Assembly: GCA_938006875.1 (NCBI GenBank)
Contig: CALLMJ010000088.1
Span: forward strand, 1 to 37,191
Origin: an uncultured Bacteroidia bacterium
Lineage (GTDB): Bacteria; Bacteroidota; Bacteroidia; J057; CALLMJ01
DNA length: 37,191 nucleotides
Reading direction: 5' to 3'
Part shown: positions 16,659 to 25,697 of the stretch, piece after piece
Layout of the letters: each line of letters starts with the position of its first letter
How positions within the stretch are numbered: position 1 is the first letter of the stretch
Position numbers and translations under genes: made by a program
The notes under the pieces: generated by a model
The model's database searches: none
What the model was told of the DNA's origin: nothing
What the model saw: the letters and a program-made list of their open reading frames with translations, nothing else

Positions 16659-18332
16659 ATGTCAATACTAAAAACTACAAAAAAAACTAAAATCATTATT
16701 GTTTTTGCAATAGCTTTTTTCTCTTTTGGCTTTATCAATAAAGATAAATTTTATGATAACTACTTTGAAATCAGCAAAAATATAGATATTTTCACGAGAT
16801 TGGTTCGTGAAATTAATATGACTTATGTGGATGATGTTGAACCCAATAAATTTGTAAGAACAGGAATTGATGCTATGCTAAAATCCTTAGACCCTTACAC
16901 TCAATTTATTTCTGCTTCCGAAATTGAAGATTACCGTTTTATGAGTACAGGGCAATATGGAGGGATTGGCGCAACCATTTCCAAAAGAAACGGTCGTGTA
17001 ATTGTTGTAGAACCTTATTCTGAATCCCCAGCTTTTAAATCAGGGATTCGTGCTGGTGATGAAATTATTCAAATTGATAACGAAAAAATAGAAAATACCA
17101 AATTGGAAAATACGGATGTTCGTAATTTATTAAGAGGACAACCCAAAACCAAAGTAAAAGTTGTTGTAAAAAAGCCTAATGGTAATACAGAAACTTACCT
17201 CATCGAAAGAGAAGAAATTAAAGTAAAAAATGTTCCTTTTTATGGAATGATTGATAACGAAACAGGTTACATCGTTTTAAATGGATTTACAAAAGATGCT
17301 GCTAATGAAGTAAAACAAGCTTTTGAAAGCCTAAAATCTCAAAACCCTTCTATGAAAGGTGTTATATTGGATTTAAGAGGTAATCCCGGTGGGTTATTAT
17401 TTGAAGCTATTGAAATTGCTAATTTCTTTATTCCCAAAGGAGAAAAAGTAGTAGAAACCAAAGGAAAAATGGAAAGTTCTATGAAGGTTTATACAGCAAA
17501 AAATTCTCCATTGGATTTGGAAATGCCCATAGCAGTATTAATTAATGGAAAATCTGCATCAGCTTCTGAAATTGTTTCTGGTGTTCTACAAGATTTAGAC
17601 AGAGGCGTAGTAGTAGGAAGAAAATCTTTTGGAAAAGGGTTAGTTCAAGCAACTCGTCCTTTAAGTTACAACACCCAACTAAAAGTAACTACTTCAAAAT
17701 ATTATACTCCATCAGGAAGATGTATTCAAGCAATAGATTATGGTCATAGAGATGATGAAGGTACAGCTTCTAAAATTCCTGATAGCCTAAAAAAACCTTT
17801 TAAAACAAAAGTTGGAAGAACTGTTTATGATGGTGGCGGTATTGAACCCGATGTGCAAGTTGAAGAAAAGGAAATTCATAAAATTACAGAAGAGCTTATG
17901 GCTCAATATATTATCTTTGATTTTGCTACTGATTTTGTATTAAAAAATCCTTCTATCCCCGCAGCTAAAGATTTTAAAGTTACTGATGCTATTTACAATG
18001 ACTTTGTTCTGTTTGCTCAAAATAAATTGTTTAAATTTGATACAAAATCAGAAAAACAAATTGAACAAACAGAAAAAGTTCTGGAAACTGAAGGTTATTC
18101 TGACCTTAAATCCGATTTACAAGAATTGAAAAATAAATTAGCCAATAAAAAGAAAGATGATATTCTCAAATACAAATCTGAAATTATTCCTTTTCTTCAA
18201 AGAGAAATTGTTTCCAGATACTATTTAATGCCAGGAGCTATAGAAAATTCTTTTATTTATGATACAGATATTGCAGAAGCAAAAAAAGTCTTGAAAGATA
18301 AATCTCGATATAACAGTATCTTAAAAAAATAA
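16659..18332 (+). CDS. C-terminal processing peptidase, S41 family (CtpA/Prc type)
   Basis: The 557-residue protein has an N-terminal hydrophobic segment (residues 11-26), a helical domain containing SLDPYTQF, a PDZ domain (about 95-180) and the S41 protease core. The Ser/Lys dyad is Ser301 in KSASASEI and Lys326 in SFGKGL, 25 residues apart as in E. coli Tsp (430/455). DLRGNPGG at 238-245 is the core beta-strand signature. A lysine-rich C-terminal extension of roughly 150 residues follows. It acts outside the cytoplasm, cutting C-terminal tails or misfolded envelope proteins. It is followed after 37 bases by a separately promoted SpoIID-like gene. Confidence 0.92.
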   Translation: MSILKTTKKTKIIIVFAIAFFSFGFINKDKFYDNYFEISKNIDIFTRLVREINMTYVDDVEPNKFVRTGIDAMLKSLDPYTQFISASEIEDYRFMSTGQYGGIGATISKRNGRVIVVEPYSESPAFKSGIRAGDEIIQIDNEKIENTKLENTDVRNLLRGQPKTKVKVVVKKPNGNTETYLIEREEIKVKNVPFYGMIDNETGYIVLNGFTKDAANEVKQAFESLKSQNPSMKGVILDLRGNPGGLLFEAIEIANFFIPKGEKVVETKGKMESSMKVYTAKNSPLDLEMPIAVLINGKSASASEIVSGVLQDLDRGVVVGRKSFGKGLVQATRPLSYNTQLKVTTSKYYTPSGRCIQAIDYGHRDDEGTASKIPDSLKKPFKTKVGRTVYDGGGIEPDVQVEEKEIHKITEELMAQYIIFDFATDFVLKNPSIPAAKDFKVTDAIYNDFVLFAQNKLFKFDTKSEKQIEQTEKVLETEGYSDLKSDLQELKNKLANKKKDDILKYKSEIIPFLQREIVSRYYLMPGAIENSFIYDTDIAEAKKVLKDKSRYNSILKK

Positions 18333-18355
18333 TTCTGCAATTTTCTTTTAATTGC

Positions 18356-18363
18356 TAATTTTG
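18356..18363 (+). promoter_or_regulatory. -7 promoter element of the SpoIID-like gene
   Basis: TAATTTTG fits TAnnTTTG and ends six bases before the ATG at 18370. TTCTG about 18 bases upstream is a poor -33 box. The mRNA would begin at or next to the start codon. Confidence 0.5.
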
Positions 18364-18369
18364 CGGTTA

Positions 18370-19530
18370 ATGAAAAACCTTTTTGGGTTAATTTTCTTAG
18401 GTTATGTAAATGCTTATAATTTGTTTAGTCAAATGATTTATGTTCAATTAGAACAAATTGGTGAAATTCAGCAATTTACATTCATTTCTAAAGCAAAAAC
18501 CCATATAACCGTAGGAAATAGTTATCCTGATAAAATTTTTGAAATTCAACAAAATGAAAGTGTTTGGATTGCCTTTAAAGATGGGGAAGTCCTTATCAAA
18601 AAAGGAGACCAATTTATAGGTTTGTATCCTAAGGTTCGTTTGATAACCGATGGAGAAGACCCCTATTTCTCTATTTTAACTAACGGTAAGACCTACACTT
18701 ATGCAGATAATTTGATTATCAAAACCAATCGTTCTAATTTAGTATTGATGAACGAAGTTTTTATTGAGAATTATATTGCGGGAGTGATGGCTGGAGAAGT
18801 GGGTAGTAAAATTAGCCCTGAGTTTTTGAAAGTTCAAGCAGTTTGTAGTAGGACTTACGTTTATAGGGGTTTAGGAAAACATCGTTCAGAGGGTTTTGAT
18901 ATGTGTGATAAAGTACATTGCCAAGCCTATAAAGGTGTAACTATCCATCAAAAAAAATATCAAGTTGCTTGTCATGAAACTAAAAATGAAATTATTACTA
19001 GCAAAGATGGTAAATTGATTGATGCCGTATTTTATGCAAACTGTGGCGGTGCTACTGCTAATTCAGAAGATGTCTGGCCTAATGAAGTAAGCTATTTACG
19101 TTCTGTTAGTGATGGTGCATTTTGCGCAAATTCCATTAATACCCATTGGAAAAAAATGATAGAAAAAACTGAATTTCTTAGTTCTATTGGTAAATATTAT
19201 AGTATTTCTGCATCTTCTTATCAATTTGAGAGAGATGCATCAGGAAGAATTAAATATTTATTGGTAAATGGAAAAAACGAATATAAAATTACAGGGGAAC
19301 AACTTCGTAGAATGTTTGGGTTAAAATCTGCAAGGTTTTCAATCAGTTCACAAGGAAATTACTTATATTTTATAGGGAAAGGGTTTGGGCATGGAGTAGG
19401 AATGTGCCAAGATGGTGCTTATGGTCGTTCGGAAGCAGGTTGGAGATATGACCAAATTATTAAACATTATTATAAAGATGTAGAAATTAAACCTATGGAA
19501 ATTCAGGAGTTTCAAAAATGGAAATATTAG
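18370..19530 (+). CDS. SpoIID/LytB domain protein
   Basis: The 386-residue protein has an N-terminal signal peptide (MKNLFGLIFLGYVNAYNLFSQ). It carries the SpoIID domain with ENYIAGVMAGEVGSKISPEFLKVQAVCSRTY near residue 120-160. The closing signature GKGFGHGVGMCQDGAYGRSEAGW sits near the C-terminus. SpoIID is a lytic transglycosylase acting on peptidoglycan lacking stem peptides; homologues in non-spore-formers such as this are thought to act on cell-wall glycan in the periplasm. The usual serine of the GMSQ motif is cysteine here. The start was moved from an upstream TTG to the ATG at 18370, since the TTG is inside the -7 promoter element. Confidence 0.82.
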   Translation: MKNLFGLIFLGYVNAYNLFSQMIYVQLEQIGEIQQFTFISKAKTHITVGNSYPDKIFEIQQNESVWIAFKDGEVLIKKGDQFIGLYPKVRLITDGEDPYFSILTNGKTYTYADNLIIKTNRSNLVLMNEVFIENYIAGVMAGEVGSKISPEFLKVQAVCSRTYVYRGLGKHRSEGFDMCDKVHCQAYKGVTIHQKKYQVACHETKNEIITSKDGKLIDAVFYANCGGATANSEDVWPNEVSYLRSVSDGAFCANSINTHWKKMIEKTEFLSSIGKYYSISASSYQFERDASGRIKYLLVNGKNEYKITGEQLRRMFGLKSARFSISSQGNYLYFIGKGFGHGVGMCQDGAYGRSEAGWRYDQIIKHYYKDVEIKPMEIQEFQKWKY

Positions 19531-19554
19531 ATTAACAATTTTTCTTGTTTAAAT

Positions 19555-20805
19555 ATGAAAAAGCGTGAGGAATGCGAAGGGGTAGCACTGCCTAATTCAT
19601 TTTTAAATAAAAATGAATTAGGATTGCCGCAACGAAGTGAAGCCCGAAGCTCTCCGACCCTTTGTTTAACAAAGGGGCACGCCCTCATCATTTTTTTTAT
19701 TTTTTTTCATTTGGTTAATGCTCAAATTGTTATTCATAAGTTTATACCCGGTGATTTCCGATTTAGCAACACTCACCGTGTTGAATTATTAAATATTGGA
19801 AATGAACCCAAAAATATTGGTGATTTTTTGATTGTTACCAGAGATTATTCTGTTAAGTTACCTTCAAAAATTGTGCTTTTTCCTAACCAAAAATATATCA
19901 TTGCTCAAAAAAATAGCGTTCTGAAACCAGATTTAGATTTAACCTCGTGTAAGGATTTTTTGTTCAAACCTTATAAAAAAAATGTAGAAGGTAATTACGT
20001 AGTTTTATTTTCAAATTATTTGCAATTTATTGACGGATTTTATTTTTCTCAATTAAAAGATGTTCCATTTTTACCTGAAAAAAATCGTTTAATTCTTGGT
20101 AATGGAAATATTATTCATTATGAAATTCCAGAAAGTCATTTTCCTAAATGGAAATTTTATCCAATTGGTGAAGACCCTGCGATTGGTTTTGAGCAATATC
20201 TAGGAGAATGGAGGCTTACATCTGTTTATCCTCATAAAAAAATTTATTCCCAAGTTCAATTTAAAAATTTTGGTTATAGATTTTTGAATAATGTCATTAA
20301 TTTTTACTTAGAAACTTCAACGGAAGAGAATTTGTCTCACTTTGAATTGCAAAAACTCAATGGAAATCAATTTTATACTATATACAAATTAGAGCCATGT
20401 AACTCTTATAAAGGTGGAATTTATAAATTTGCTGATGCAGATGTAAAACCTAATCAAACTTTGTATTATAGAATTGCTTCTTATGACCAATTTGGTTTAT
20501 GGTCTTATTCAAAAGTGATTGAAGTAGAAACCCAAGAAAATCAGAAAGATTTTTGGTACGAGATTTTACCCCAAAAGCCTAACCCACAACAAGAAATTAG
20601 TTTACGTTTTTTATCTAGCTTTTCTCAGCCACTCAAAGTCAAATTGTTGAATGAAAAAATGCAAGAATTAAGTATAATTTTTAACAGTTTTATTTATGCA
20701 AATCAACAAAATTTATTGAGAATCAAAAAACTACCTACAGGAAAGTATTGGCTGGTTTTTCAAAATGATTTTCAAAGGAAGTTTTATAGTTTTACAGTAG
20801 ATTGA
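19555..20805 (+). CDS. Secreted protein with T9SS-like tail; N-terminus interrupted by an in-frame repeat
   Basis: The 416-residue reading begins MKK, runs about 40 residues through a dispersed repeat, and then meets a typical signal-peptide core (LIIFFIFFHLVNAQ). Removing the repeat would restore an ordinary signal peptide, MKK plus that core. The body starts with a stretch reminiscent of lamin-tail domains (RVELLNIGNEPKNIGDF). It ends with KPNP, two beta strands and LPTGKYWLVFQ, resembling a T9SS type A sorting tail though less canonical than that of the gene at 1931. It lies 24 bases after the SpoIID-like gene. Whether the protein is still exported is open. Function of the body is unknown. 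Confidence 0.7.
   Translation: MKKREECEGVALPNSFLNKNELGLPQRSEARSSPTLCLTKGHALIIFFIFFHLVNAQIVIHKFIPGDFRFSNTHRVELLNIGNEPKNIGDFLIVTRDYSVKLPSKIVLFPNQKYIIAQKNSVLKPDLDLTSCKDFLFKPYKKNVEGNYVVLFSNYLQFIDGFYFSQLKDVPFLPEKNRLILGNGNIIHYEIPESHFPKWKFYPIGEDPAIGFEQYLGEWRLTSVYPHKKIYSQVQFKNFGYRFLNNVINFYLETSTEENLSHFELQKLNGNQFYTIYKLEPCNSYKGGIYKFADADVKPNQTLYYRIASYDQFGLWSYSKVIEVETQENQKDFWYEILPQKPNPQQEISLRFLSSFSQPLKVKLLNEKMQELSIIFNSFIYANQQNLLRIKKLPTGKYWLVFQNDFQRKFYSFTVD
19563..19690 (+). repeat. Dispersed palindromic repeat inserted in a coding sequence (copy A)
   Basis: The block runs from GCGTGAGGAATGCG to GGGGCACGCCCTCATCA and is richer in G+C than the flanks. It contains a perfect 12-base inverted repeat with a four-base loop (19593-19604 with 19609-19620, built on TAATTCATTTTT). 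A second hairpin is CCCTTTGT/ACAAAGGG at 19658-19665 and 19669-19676. Its right end matches copy B at 11729 in reverse orientation. Its ends hold imperfect inverted words (TGAGG and CCTCA). It encodes no protein of its own. It looks like a small non-autonomous element or palindromic repeat family; limits are approximate. Confidence 0.7.
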
Positions 20806-20938
20806 GGAATTCCCTCACTACAATTACTTCAACGTTAAGTGTTTTTCATTGAATGGTTTGTCCGCCTTTCAATTCACTAAAGCTGTATATTTACATGAAG
20901 ATGCTGTGTTATCAGCCCCCATTTCTTTCTCTTTTCTT

Positions 20939-22222
20939 TTATTCGTATGGGTAATATCCTTTCCACTTTTTTTTTAAAAATTGTAAGATTTCGGTTTCTT
21001 TGCCTATGTTTTTAGGTTGATAAAAAATGTGTTTTTCTAAACCCGAAGGTAAAAAGTCTTGATTTCCTTCGTTATCAAAGAGTTCGTAATCATGTGAATA
21101 TTTGTAGCCTGAACTATAATTTAGGTTTTTCATGAGTTGGGTAGGAGCATTGCGTAAATGTAAAGGAACGGAATGATGAGGGTTCTTTTTAATGTAAGCA
21201 ATGGCATCATCAATGGCGGTATAAGCGGCGTTACTTTTTAAAGAAGTGGCTAAATAGGTAGCGGTTTGTGATAAAATGATGCGTGCTTCCGGCATACCGA
21301 TTTTGTTTACCGCATCAAAACAAGCGTTGGCTAATAAAAGTGCGTTCGGATTGGCATTGCCGATGTCCTCAGAAGCTAAAATAATCATTCTCCGAGCAAT
21401 AAACAAAGGGTCTTCCCCCGCTACTAACATTTTGGCTAACCAAAAAACGGCTGCATTCGGGTCAGAACCTCTAAGGCTTTTGATAAATGCAGATATAACG
21501 TCGTAATGGTTTTCTCCGTTTTTATCATATAAGCCTATGTTTTGATGAAGTAATTGCTGAACTTTTAGGTTATCAATAAGTATAATTTCTTCTATGGTGG
21601 TTTGATAAAATAATTCTATGATGTTTAGGGCTTTGCGGGCATCGCCTCCTGAATAGTTATAGATTGCTTCCCATTCTTGTATTTTCCATTTTTTTTGTTT
21701 TAAAAGTTGGTCATTTTGAAGGGCTTGTAAAATAATAGCTTGTATTTCTTCTAAGGTCAAGGGATAAAATACATAAACATGGCAACGAGATATTAAAGCT
21801 GGAATTACTTCAAAAGAAGGGTTTTCTGTTGTAGCACCGATAAAAATTATTATTCCTTTTTCAACTGCGTGCAATAAAGCATCTTGTTGGGATTTGTTAA
21901 AACGATGAATTTCATCAATGAATAAAATGGGTTGTTCGTAAGATTTAGCTTGTTCTAAAATTTCTCTTAATTCTTTAACACTGGATTGAACAGCATTTAA
22001 AGAAAATAATTTTTTTTGTAGTTGGTTAGCAAGGATATTTACGAAAGTAGTTTTACCTGTTCCGGGTGGTCCCCATAAAATAAAGGAAACGCATTTTTTT
22101 TGTTGAATGAGGTTATATAAAGTTTTTCCATGGGCAATAAGATGCTTTTGCCCATAGAAAGTATCAAGGGTTTGAGGTCTTATTCGTTCGGCTAATGGGG
22201 GAAAAGCGTTTTTAGGTTTCAT
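20939..22222 (-). CDS. rarA: Replication-associated recombination protein A, AAA+ ATPase (RarA/MgsA)
   Basis: The 427-residue protein has Walker [10 protein letters not shown] at residues 51-59, Walker B FIDEIHRF at 101-108, and sensor 1 in [10 protein letters not shown]-terminal helices of the clamp-loader-like family follow ([26 protein letters not shown]). RarA forms a tetramer that acts at stalled replication forks and with SSB. Length and motifs are standard and nothing is missing. The gene seems to stand alone. TAATTTTG (22229-22236 on +) lies six bases before the ATG. Confidence 0.95.
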   Translation of the reverse strand: MKPKNAFPPLAERIRPQTLDTFYGQKHLIAHGKTLYNLIQQKKCVSFILWGPPGTGKTTFVNILANQLQKKLFSLNAVQSSVKELREILEQAKSYEQPILFIDEIHRFNKSQQDALLHAVEKGIIIFIGATTENPSFEVIPALISRCHVYVFYPLTLEEIQAIILQALQNDQLLKQKKWKIQEWEAIYNYSGGDARKALNIIELFYQTTIEEIILIDNLKVQQLLHQNIGLYDKNGENHYDVISAFIKSLRGSDPNAAVFWLAKMLVAGEDPLFIARRMIILASEDIGNANPNALLLANACFDAVNKIGMPEARIILSQTATYLATSLKSNAAYTAIDDAIAYIKKNPHHSVPLHLRNAPTQLMKNLNYSSGYKYSHDYELFDNEGNQDFLPSGLEKHIFYQPKNIGKETEILQFLKKKWKGYYPYE

Positions 22223-22228
22223 GAATTA

Positions 22229-22236
22229 CAAAATTA
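22229..22236 (-). promoter_or_regulatory. -7 promoter element of rarA
   Basis: On the minus strand TAATTTTG is followed by six bases and the ATG. No TTTG box is seen at 19-20 bases upstream. The mRNA would be leaderless or nearly so. Confidence 0.45.
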
Positions 22237-22584
22237 GGAAATTTGTAAAATTTAAATGGGATTTATTTATGCACAGCTGAAAAATAGGTACTTGTAAACT
22301 TTATTGAAAGTTTTTAAAAGCATATATTGCTTAATTCATCATTCTTGAGGGAGAGAAGCTCAGCAATTGCTATAGATAGATAATATTCGTATGGTTTAAA
22401 TCTAAAAAAAGTTTGAAAAATCTACATTCTTTTAAAAACAAAAATTTGGAGTATATATATATTCTGCAATTTCTATTAAAAATAAAAACGAATGCTTGAA
22501 TTGTTATTAATGAAAATCCCATCATTCACATTCTATAAAAAAATAAAATTATCTGATGTGGAAAAACATATAAAAAAAATGATT

Positions 22585-22615
22585 TTTGAGATATCAATAA
22601 TAATTCTTAAAATTG
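22585..22615 (+). promoter_or_regulatory. Promoter of efp-accB-accC
   Basis: TTTG at 22585-22588 and TAAAATTG at 22608-22615 are separated by 19 bases. One base of the -7 element differs from TAnnTTTG. Transcription would start around 22620, some ten bases before the efp ATG. Confidence 0.65.
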
Positions 22616-22630
22616 CAGTTTAATTTAAAT

Positions 22631-23194
22631 ATGGCAGATACATCAGATATCAAAAACGGTTTAGCAATACGCTTCAATCATGACATTTACACGGTTGTAG
22701 AATTTCAACATGTAAAACCCGGTAAAGGTGCAGCTTTTGTAAGAACAAAATTAAAAAGTTTGACTTCTGGTAAAGTTATAGATAATACTTTTCCTTCAGG
22801 TACTAAAATTGAAATTGTTAATTTAACTCGTACCAAGTACCAATATTCATATCCTGATGGCAACGATTTAGTATTTATTCATCCAGAAACTTTTGAACAA
22901 ATCAATATTCCAAAAGAGAAAATTGATGGTGTTGAATTTTTAAAAGAAAATGAAATGGTGGATGTAGTAATAGATAGTGATACAGATAAAATCTTAACTG
23001 TTGATATTCCTATTTTTGTAGTTATGAAAGTAGTTTATACAGAACCTGGTATTAAAGGAGATACAGCTACTAATACTTTAAAACCTGCAACTTTAGAAAC
23101 AGGTGCAGAAGTGAAAGTTCCTTTATTTATTGATAATGATGAGGTTATCAAAGTAGATACTAGAACAAGAACTTATGTTGAACGTGTTAAATAA
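22631..23194 (+). CDS. efp: Elongation factor P
   Basis: The 187-residue protein has the three beta-barrel domains of EF-P. The N-terminal KOW-like domain contains HVKPGKGAAFVRTKLK, with Lys32 at the tip that reaches the ribosomal P site. The C-terminal OB domain ends GAEVKVPLFIDNDEVIKVDTRTRTYVERV, matching the family signature. EF-P relieves ribosome stalling at proline runs. I placed the start at the ATG at 22631 because MADTSDIKNG is the normal family N-terminus; an earlier in-frame TTG lies inside the promoter -7 element. It leads an operon with accB and accC, 28 bases downstream. Confidence 0.96.
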   Translation: MADTSDIKNGLAIRFNHDIYTVVEFQHVKPGKGAAFVRTKLKSLTSGKVIDNTFPSGTKIEIVNLTRTKYQYSYPDGNDLVFIHPETFEQINIPKEKIDGVEFLKENEMVDVVIDSDTDKILTVDIPIFVVMKVVYTEPGIKGDTATNTLKPATLETGAEVKVPLFIDNDEVIKVDTRTRTYVERVK

Positions 23195-23222
23195 CTATTA
23201 ATCACTCAATCAAAAATATATT

Positions 23223-23729
23223 ATGGACTTAAAATCAATTTTAGAAATATTGAGAACTGTTAATAAATCAGATTTGACAGAATTAGAAATTGAAGAAAAA
23301 GATTTCAAGATTAAAATTAAAAAAGGTTCTGGAAGTTATCAAGTAATTCCTCAGCAAATACTACCAGTAAGTGGAAATGTGTTACCTACATCATTAAATT
23401 TACCTGTGTATCCATCAAATCCTCAAGAATTACCAATTTCTTCTACCAATGAAAATAAAGAAGAGGTTGCTCCTGTATCAAAATCCAATACTGTTTTTAT
23501 CAAATCACCGATGATTGGTACATTTTATCGTTCTCCTGGGCCAGATAAAGATCCTTATGTAAAAGTAGGTGATAGAATTAGCCCAAAACAAGTGCTTTGT
23601 TTGATAGAAGCAATGAAATTATTCAACGAAATTGAGTCAGAGGTAGAAGGAAAAATTATAAAAATTTTGGTAGAAAATGCTCAACCTGTTGAATATGACC
23701 AACCTTTATTTGAAGTTGAATTAGCTTAA
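23223..23729 (+). CDS. accB: Biotin carboxyl carrier protein of acetyl-CoA carboxylase
   Basis: The 168-residue protein has the BCCP layout: an N-terminal helix (residues 1-35), a Pro/Ser-rich linker (about 45-90), and a C-terminal biotinyl domain with the attachment sequence EAMKLFNEIES. SPMIGTFYRSPGPD is the usual start of that domain and contains the thumb region of acetyl-CoA carboxylase BCCPs. Biotin on the lysine of AMKL is carboxylated by AccC and handed to AccAD to make malonyl-CoA. It sits between efp and accC, six bases before the latter, so coordinated expression is expected. Confidence 0.96.
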   Translation: MDLKSILEILRTVNKSDLTELEIEEKDFKIKIKKGSGSYQVIPQQILPVSGNVLPTSLNLPVYPSNPQELPISSTNENKEEVAPVSKSNTVFIKSPMIGTFYRSPGPDKDPYVKVGDRISPKQVLCLIEAMKLFNEIESEVEGKIIKILVENAQPVEYDQPLFEVELA

Positions 23730-23735
23730 AAAACT

Positions 23736-25073
23736 ATGTTTAAAAAAATTCTTATTGCAAATAGAGGAGAAATTGCTCTACGTGTTATTCGTACATGTAG
23801 GGAAATGGGAATCAAAACGGTTGCGGTTTACTCGACTGTTGATAAAAATAGTTTGCATGTTCGTTTTGCAGATGAAGCGGTTTGTATTGGTCCTGCACCC
23901 AGTAAAGACTCTTATTTGAATATTCCTAATATTATTTCAGCAGCAGAAATTACAGGTGTTGATGGTATTCATCCGGGTTATGGTTTTTTGGCTGAAAATT
24001 CAAAATTTGCTCAAGTTTGTAAAGATTATAATATCAAGTTTTTGGGTCCAAGCCCCGAAATTATTGATGCGATGGGAGATAAGTCCACTGCTAAAGAGAA
24101 CATGAAAAAAGCAGGTGTCCCTACGATTCCAGGTTCTGATGGATTAATTTCTAGTGTTCAAGAAGCCAAAGAAATTGCTAAACAAATTGGTTATCCTGTG
24201 ATTTTAAAAGCGACTGCGGGTGGTGGCGGTAGAGGAATGCGTTTAGTTTGGAAAGAAGAAGAATTAGAATCTGCTTTTCAACAAGCCTCCCAAGAAGCGG
24301 GCGCTGCATTCGGTAATCCGGGTTTATATTTAGAGAAATACATTCAAAATCCAAGACACGTTGAAATTCAAGTAGTTGGAGACCAGTTTGGTAATGTTTG
24401 TCATTTATCAGAAAGAGATTGTTCTATTCAAAGAAGACACCAAAAATTGGTAGAAGAATGCCCGAGTCCTGTTTTAACGCCTGAAATTCGTGAAAAAATG
24501 GGAGAAGCTGCCATCAAAGCGGCAAAATATGTTAATTATGAAGGTGTTGGTACAGTAGAATTTTTGTTAGATGAAGATGGTTCTTTCTATTTTATGGAGA
24601 TGAATACTCGTATTCAAGTCGAACACCCAGTTACAGAAGAAATCTTTTTGTATGATTTAATCAAAGAACAAATTAAAGTTCATGCAGGTATCCCTATAAG
24701 TGGAAAAAATTACTACCCCTCTGGACGTTTTGCAATGGAAGTTCGTATTAATGCAGAAGACCCCTATAACGATTTTAGACCTTGCCCCGGCGAAATTACA
24801 GAATTTCATTTACCTGGTGGTCACGGAATTAGAGTAGATTCTCATGCTTATAAAGGCTATGTTGTACCTGCTAATTATGATTCAATGATTGCCAAATTAA
24901 TAGTTTCCGCATTTTCTCGTGAAGAAGTTATTGACAAAATGTCTCGTGCATTAGAAGAATTTGTGATTGAAGGAGTAAAAACTACTATTCCATTCCATCG
25001 TAAACTCATGAAAGATGAACGATTTAGAAAAGGACAGTATTCCACGAAATTTTTACAAGAATTTCAATTCTAA
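23736..25073 (+). CDS. accC: Biotin carboxylase subunit of acetyl-CoA carboxylase
   Basis: The 445-residue protein begins [19 protein letters not shown], the biotin carboxylase N-domain. It has the ATP-grasp glycine loop GGGGRGMR and the carboxylase signature [14 protein letters not shown]. The biotin-carboxylase C-terminal domain includes RINAEDP. It carboxylates biotin on AccB using ATP and bicarbonate. Length and motifs match the stand-alone bacterial AccC, with no fused carrier or transferase domain. It is the last gene of the efp-accB-accC unit and is followed by a terminator. Confidence 0.96.
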   Translation: MFKKILIANRGEIALRVIRTCREMGIKTVAVYSTVDKNSLHVRFADEAVCIGPAPSKDSYLNIPNIISAAEITGVDGIHPGYGFLAENSKFAQVCKDYNIKFLGPSPEIIDAMGDKSTAKENMKKAGVPTIPGSDGLISSVQEAKEIAKQIGYPVILKATAGGGGRGMRLVWKEEELESAFQQASQEAGAAFGNPGLYLEKYIQNPRHVEIQVVGDQFGNVCHLSERDCSIQRRHQKLVEECPSPVLTPEIREKMGEAAIKAAKYVNYEGVGTVEFLLDEDGSFYFMEMNTRIQVEHPVTEEIFLYDLIKEQIKVHAGIPISGKNYYPSGRFAMEVRINAEDPYNDFRPCPGEITEFHLPGGHGIRVDSHAYKGYVVPANYDSMIAKLIVSAFSREEVIDKMSRALEEFVIEGVKTTIPFHRKLMKDERFRKGQYSTKFLQEFQF

Positions 25074-25086
25074 AAAATTATAAGTT

Positions 25087-25123
25087 AAAAGGTGTTGCAA
25101 AATGTAACACCTTTTTGTTTTTT
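25087..25123 (+). terminator. Terminator between accC and skp, probably bidirectional
   Basis: AAAGGTGTT at 25088-25096 pairs with AACACCTTT at 25106-25114, followed by TT, G and a further T run on the + strand. Reading the minus strand, the same hairpin is followed by TTTTAACTT, so it can also end the uppS-bamA-skp transcript. Confidence 0.75.
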
Positions 25124-25164
25124 ATTAAACCATGTTTGTTTTTATTAATTTAAAAAAAAATAAA

Positions 25165-25686
25165 TTAATTGATTCCCATTTTCTTTAAAACTGCTTGGGT
25201 CATATCATATTCAGGATTAAAATATAAAACTGTAACAGCCCCAGATTTATCTAACATAAAATCAATACGTTTTTCTTTGGATAAATCTTCAATAGCTTTG
25301 AAAAGGCGGTCTTGAATAGGTTTTACTTTTTCTTCGCGAAGTTTAAAGAGTTCCCCTTCATAACCAAATTTTTTCTTTTGAAATTCTTTGGCTTTTTTTT
25401 CTTCATTAATAATTTCGTCTTCTCTTTTTCTTTGAACATCAGCAGTTAAAAGCACTTTTTCTGCTTCGTATTTTTGGTACATTTTTTCAATGTTCGCATA
25501 CATTTGTTCTAATTCTTTTTGCCATTTTTGAGAAATTTGATCTACTTCTTGTTCCGCAGCTTTATATTCAGGAATTTTTTCTAAAATAGCTTTAGTATCT
25601 ACGTAACCCCATCTTTGAGCGAATGAAAGGTTGCCGTAAATCATTAAAACAAATACAAAAATGATGGATTTTTTTAACATATTCAT
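25165..25686 (-). CDS. OmpH/Skp-family periplasmic chaperone
   Basis: The 173-residue protein has a signal peptide (to about residue 23, SFAQ), then the conserved GYVDTKAILEKIPEY. A long, strongly charged coiled-coil follows (about 45-135), then a C-terminal strand region. This is the jellyfish-shaped Skp/OmpH fold, which holds unfolded outer-membrane proteins in the periplasm. It lies 11 bases downstream of bamA in the same direction, the usual Bacteroidota setting. Many Bacteroidota have two such genes in a row; only one is here. Confidence 0.9.
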   Translation of the reverse strand: MNMLKKSIIFVFVLMIYGNLSFAQRWGYVDTKAILEKIPEYKAAEQEVDQISQKWQKELEQMYANIEKMYQKYEAEKVLLTADVQRKREDEIINEEKKAKEFQKKKFGYEGELFKLREEKVKPIQDRLFKAIEDLSKEKRIDFMLDKSGAVTVLYFNPEYDMTQAVLKKMGIN

Positions 25687-25697
25687 ATCTTTAAATT

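Larger units (their letters stand above)
22223..22630 (+). other. Intergenic region between divergent rarA and efp
   Basis: About 400 bases of very AT-rich sequence hold the rarA -7 element at one end and the efp promoter at the other. I see no reading frame, tRNA or clear hairpin between them. A short TATATATATAT tract occurs at 22455-22465. Confidence 0.6.

Noticed and set aside
22455-22465. TATATATATAT tract as an origin or binding site
   Set aside because: A short AT run in a very AT-rich gap, with no DnaA-box cluster or inverted repeat around it.
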